Below, in pieces: positions 10,983-12,081 of a stretch of DNA of 12,081 nt. The stretch covers positions 1 to 12,081 of the forward strand of contig JAEDHT010000045.1 in NCBI GenBank assembly GCA_016296885.1, given 5' to 3'. Each line of letters opens with the position of its first letter. Position 1 is the stretch's first letter. The notes under the pieces are model-generated. The model had not been told where the DNA came from and did not search any database. It saw nothing but the letters and a program-made list of their open reading frames with translations. The position numbers and the translations under genes are program-made. Origin of the DNA: Clostridiaceae bacterium. Its GTDB lineage: Bacteria > Bacillota > Clostridia > Oscillospirales > Acutalibacteraceae.

Positions 10983-11297
10983 ATGAGTTACACAAACGGA
11001 ACTGCGGTATTGAAGATGCCCAGCAACTATGTATGTGTTAAAACTGAGGAAATGGAAAGCATCTGTGGTGGGGCATCCAACAACACCTATCAGAAAGAGC
11101 AACAGGCTAAACTGCGTGCGGAACTGTCAAAGTTGACATCAGCTCAGAGAAGCGCATTACGAAAAAAGGCAGTGAGCGTGCAGTTTTCTGTTACGAGTTT
11201 TATTTCTGCAGCAATAGCTTTGGGGATTCCGAGTAGTGTTGCTAACTGGATAGGAATGGGACTTGCTTCAGGGAGCTTTTGCGCGACAGACTTTTGA
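10983..11297 (+). CDS. GG-leader bacteriocin-like precursor, shorter core
   Basis: The 104-residue precursor has a 30-residue leader (NGTAVLKMPSNYV, then EEMESICGG) and expected cleavage after GlyGly-30. The core of about 74 residues starts with a charged helical part (KEQQAKLRAELSKLTSAQRS), followed by a hydrophobic stretch (FSVTSFISAAIALGIP) and a Gly/Ser-rich end (WIGMGLASGSFCATDF). It lacks the DRGG.DG tail found elsewhere in the window. AAGGAGGTAACACA before the ATG is the best ribosome site of the precursors. The leader is nearly the same as that of 6861-7301, including 24 identical bases, though the cores are unrelated. An immunity-type gene follows at 11325. Function inferred. Confidence 0.78.
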   Translation: MSYTNGTAVLKMPSNYVCVKTEEMESICGGASNNTYQKEQQAKLRAELSKLTSAQRSALRKKAVSVQFSVTSFISAAIALGIPSSVANWIGMGLASGSFCATDF

Positions 11298-11324
11298 CTT
11301 GTAGAGCAGGAGGTGCAAATCCAC

Positions 11325-11552
11325 ATGAATAATAGTTCTCATAGTGTTGGGAAAACTGTGCTGAAAAATCTTTTGCTTGCACCGATTCCCATCATTTTAG
11401 GAATTGTGTTATTCCGACTGATTGGTGACATTTGGTGGCTGCGAGTTACAGTCAGTATAGTTTTACTGATTGCATATGTTGTTGCGTTTGTTATTGCCTT
11501 GGGAAAGGATAAAGCATCAGATAAAGACAAAAGCAAAATGAATGACCAGTAA
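11325..11552 (+). CDS. 75-residue two-segment membrane protein, candidate immunity for the 10983 precursor
   Basis: The protein has segments near 15-32 (LLLAPIPIILGIVLF) and 39-59 (LRVTVSIVLLIAYVVAFVIA) and a highly charged soluble end (KDKASDKDKSKMNDQ). AGGAGGTG lies nine bases before the ATG; an in-frame GTG at 11313 overlaps that site and is unlikely. Only 27 bases separate it from the intact precursor, so they form a two-gene unit. It does not clearly match the 70-residue pair. Protection of the producer is the inferred role. Confidence 0.62.
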   Translation: MNNSSHSVGKTVLKNLLLAPIPIILGIVLFRLIGDIWWLRVTVSIVLLIAYVVAFVIALGKDKASDKDKSKMNDQ

Positions 11553-11611
11553 AGCACTCCAAACAACAGTTTGGTATATACGGCAGCACATCCCCGAAAG
11601 GTATAGACATT

Positions 11612-11689
11612 ATGAAATACACATTTGTAAAACAACATAATGCCACAGACTGTGCTGCCGCTTGCCTGGCTAATCAGCAAAAAAAATAA
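11612..11689 (+). pseudogene. Second N-terminal scrap of a C39 peptidase exporter
   Basis: Twenty-five codons from the ATG begin KYTFVKQHNATDCAAACLA, the same C39 peptidase start as at 10774, including the KQH Gln and the TDC Cys. It then falls into NQQKKK and a TAA. The DNA from about 11630 to 11670 is nearly identical to 10792-10832, but repeat R is not upstream here. Only the first ~20 residues of a ~700-residue transporter remain. Confidence 0.75.
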
Positions 11690-12017
11690 AAGCCAGTAAG
11701 ATTAAAAGTCATTAGTCGTCATAGAAAAAGGGGAGTCATTGATGAAAGGGCGCAATTTCAATGTTGCTTGGATACCATCCCAAATTGGAGTTGGAAGAAC
11801 TCCTGTTTTGCCCAAAACCTGCTCATTTTTACCCTAAAACGCAACCTAACCCCCGCTTTTGCCTAATAAAAACAGGGGTTCTTTGACAAGCAAAGCATAC
11901 ACCACTCACAATGAGTGGTGTATGTTTTATTTTGGAACTATCAGTTGCCCAGCGCCTCTTGCGCGAAATTGCATAATGGGAATATTCCGCTTCATCCGAG
12001 AGCCAACGGCCTTTCTC
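11690..12017. other. Spacer between the cassette array and a minus-strand gene
   Basis: No convincing gene. A 31-codon frame at 11742-11837 (MKGRNFNVAWIPSQIGVG) follows GGGGAG, but its spacing is long and the composition unconvincing. A loose inverted repeat (AACCCC at 11848, GGGGTT at 11875) has no T run. The one clear element is the terminator at 11896-11933. Confidence 0.5.
11896..11933 (+). terminator. Rho-independent terminator
   Basis: A perfect 13-bp stem (arm CATACACCACTCA) with a three-base loop CAA is followed by TTTTATTTT. It reads as a plus-strand terminator closing the cassette array. On the minus strand no T run follows, so it is less likely to serve the gene at 12018. Confidence 0.88.
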
Positions 12018-12080
12018 TTATTCGTCTTCCTGCTGCTCTTTCGTCTTTTTATCTGTACAGTAATCTGCAGGATCGCTTGC
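12018..12080 (-). CDS. C-terminal end of an unidentified minus-strand gene
   Basis: The last 20 codons (ASDPADYCTDKKTKEQQEDE) before a TAA at 12020-12018 have the charged look of a real protein end. The gene continues beyond the window. I cannot assign it. Confidence 0.4.
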   Translation of the reverse strand, partial: ASDPADYCTDKKTKEQQEDE

Positions 12081-12081
12081 G

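Noticed and set aside
6861..11297. Lanthipeptide or other modified-peptide precursors
   Set aside because: Cores have few Cys and no modification enzyme (LanM, radical SAM, YcaO) is present in the window; an unmodified GG-leader peptide is simpler.
11742..11837. 31-codon frame MKGRNFNVAWIPSQIGVG
   Set aside because: The ribosome site spacing is poor and there is no similarity to other peptides in the window and no leader.
11848..11880. AACCCC / GGGGTT inverted repeat as terminator
   Set aside because: The stem is short with a 21-base loop and no T run; a far better terminator lies 20 bases further on.
1..12081. CRISPR array, tRNA or rRNA genes
   Set aside because: No regularly spaced short repeats and no tRNA- or rRNA-like sequences were recognised on either strand by eye.

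Overview
The window looks like the genome of a low-to-mid GC Firmicute, most likely a gut-type Clostridia (Oscillospirales/Lachnospirales-like). The evidence is strong AGGAGG ribosome binding sites, XRE and ECF-sigma regulators of clostridial type, a DUF4367-type anti-sigma protein, an IS256-type fragment and double-glycine (GG) leader peptides. The species cannot be named from sequence alone. Bases 1 to about 1095 are clearly GC-richer than the rest, with an abrupt switch near 1095-1100.

Layout. (1) 1-1155: a GC-rich piece with an XRE regulator fused to membrane segments, cut at its 3' end. (2) 1099-1608, minus strand: a broken XRE regulator (two one-base slips in A/T runs) overlapping the first ~46 codons of an ECF sigma factor. 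(3) 1713-3688: a tidy operon of promoter, ECF sigma factor, anti-sigma-like membrane protein and small secreted protein, closed by a 14-bp terminator. (4) 3853-11689: an accessory region of bacteriocin-like modules. (5) 11690-12081: spacer with a strong terminator, and the last 20 codons of a minus-strand gene.

The accessory region is the main interest. It contains two apparently intact GG-leader precursor genes (6861-7301 and 10983-11297). Their leaders share a run of 24 identical bases, while the cores are unrelated. Around them are at least seven remnants of further precursors, mostly the last 30-60 codons. Several end in a shared pattern: Gly-x-x-x-Ala, then an Asp/Gly-rich motif (such as DRGGYDG or DRCDG..DG), then an aromatic tail. 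Most precursors or remnants are followed, often with overlapping stop and start, by a small hydrophobic protein of the kind expected for self-immunity. Two families of these can be recognised: a ~140-residue four-segment family (6316, 8806 and the amber-interrupted 9730) and a 70-residue two-segment pair (8183 and 10382).

The export machinery is present only as scraps: one end of an ABC ATPase domain (6048-6122) and two N-termini of a C39 peptidase-transporter (10774 and 11612). Two of these scraps sit directly behind copies of a 160-bp, ~96% identical repeat. Another repeated block ends a small reading frame (tail DEDE[MI]SY) and continues into a leader whose hairpins keep pairing through compensatory changes. 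I read the region as a mosaic bacteriocin-immunity cassette array, comparable in logic to the streptococcal blp immunity region but with different peptides, in which gene conversion and deletion have recycled leaders, tails and immunity genes. Bacteriocin function is inferred, and any export of the two intact precursors would need a transporter encoded elsewhere.
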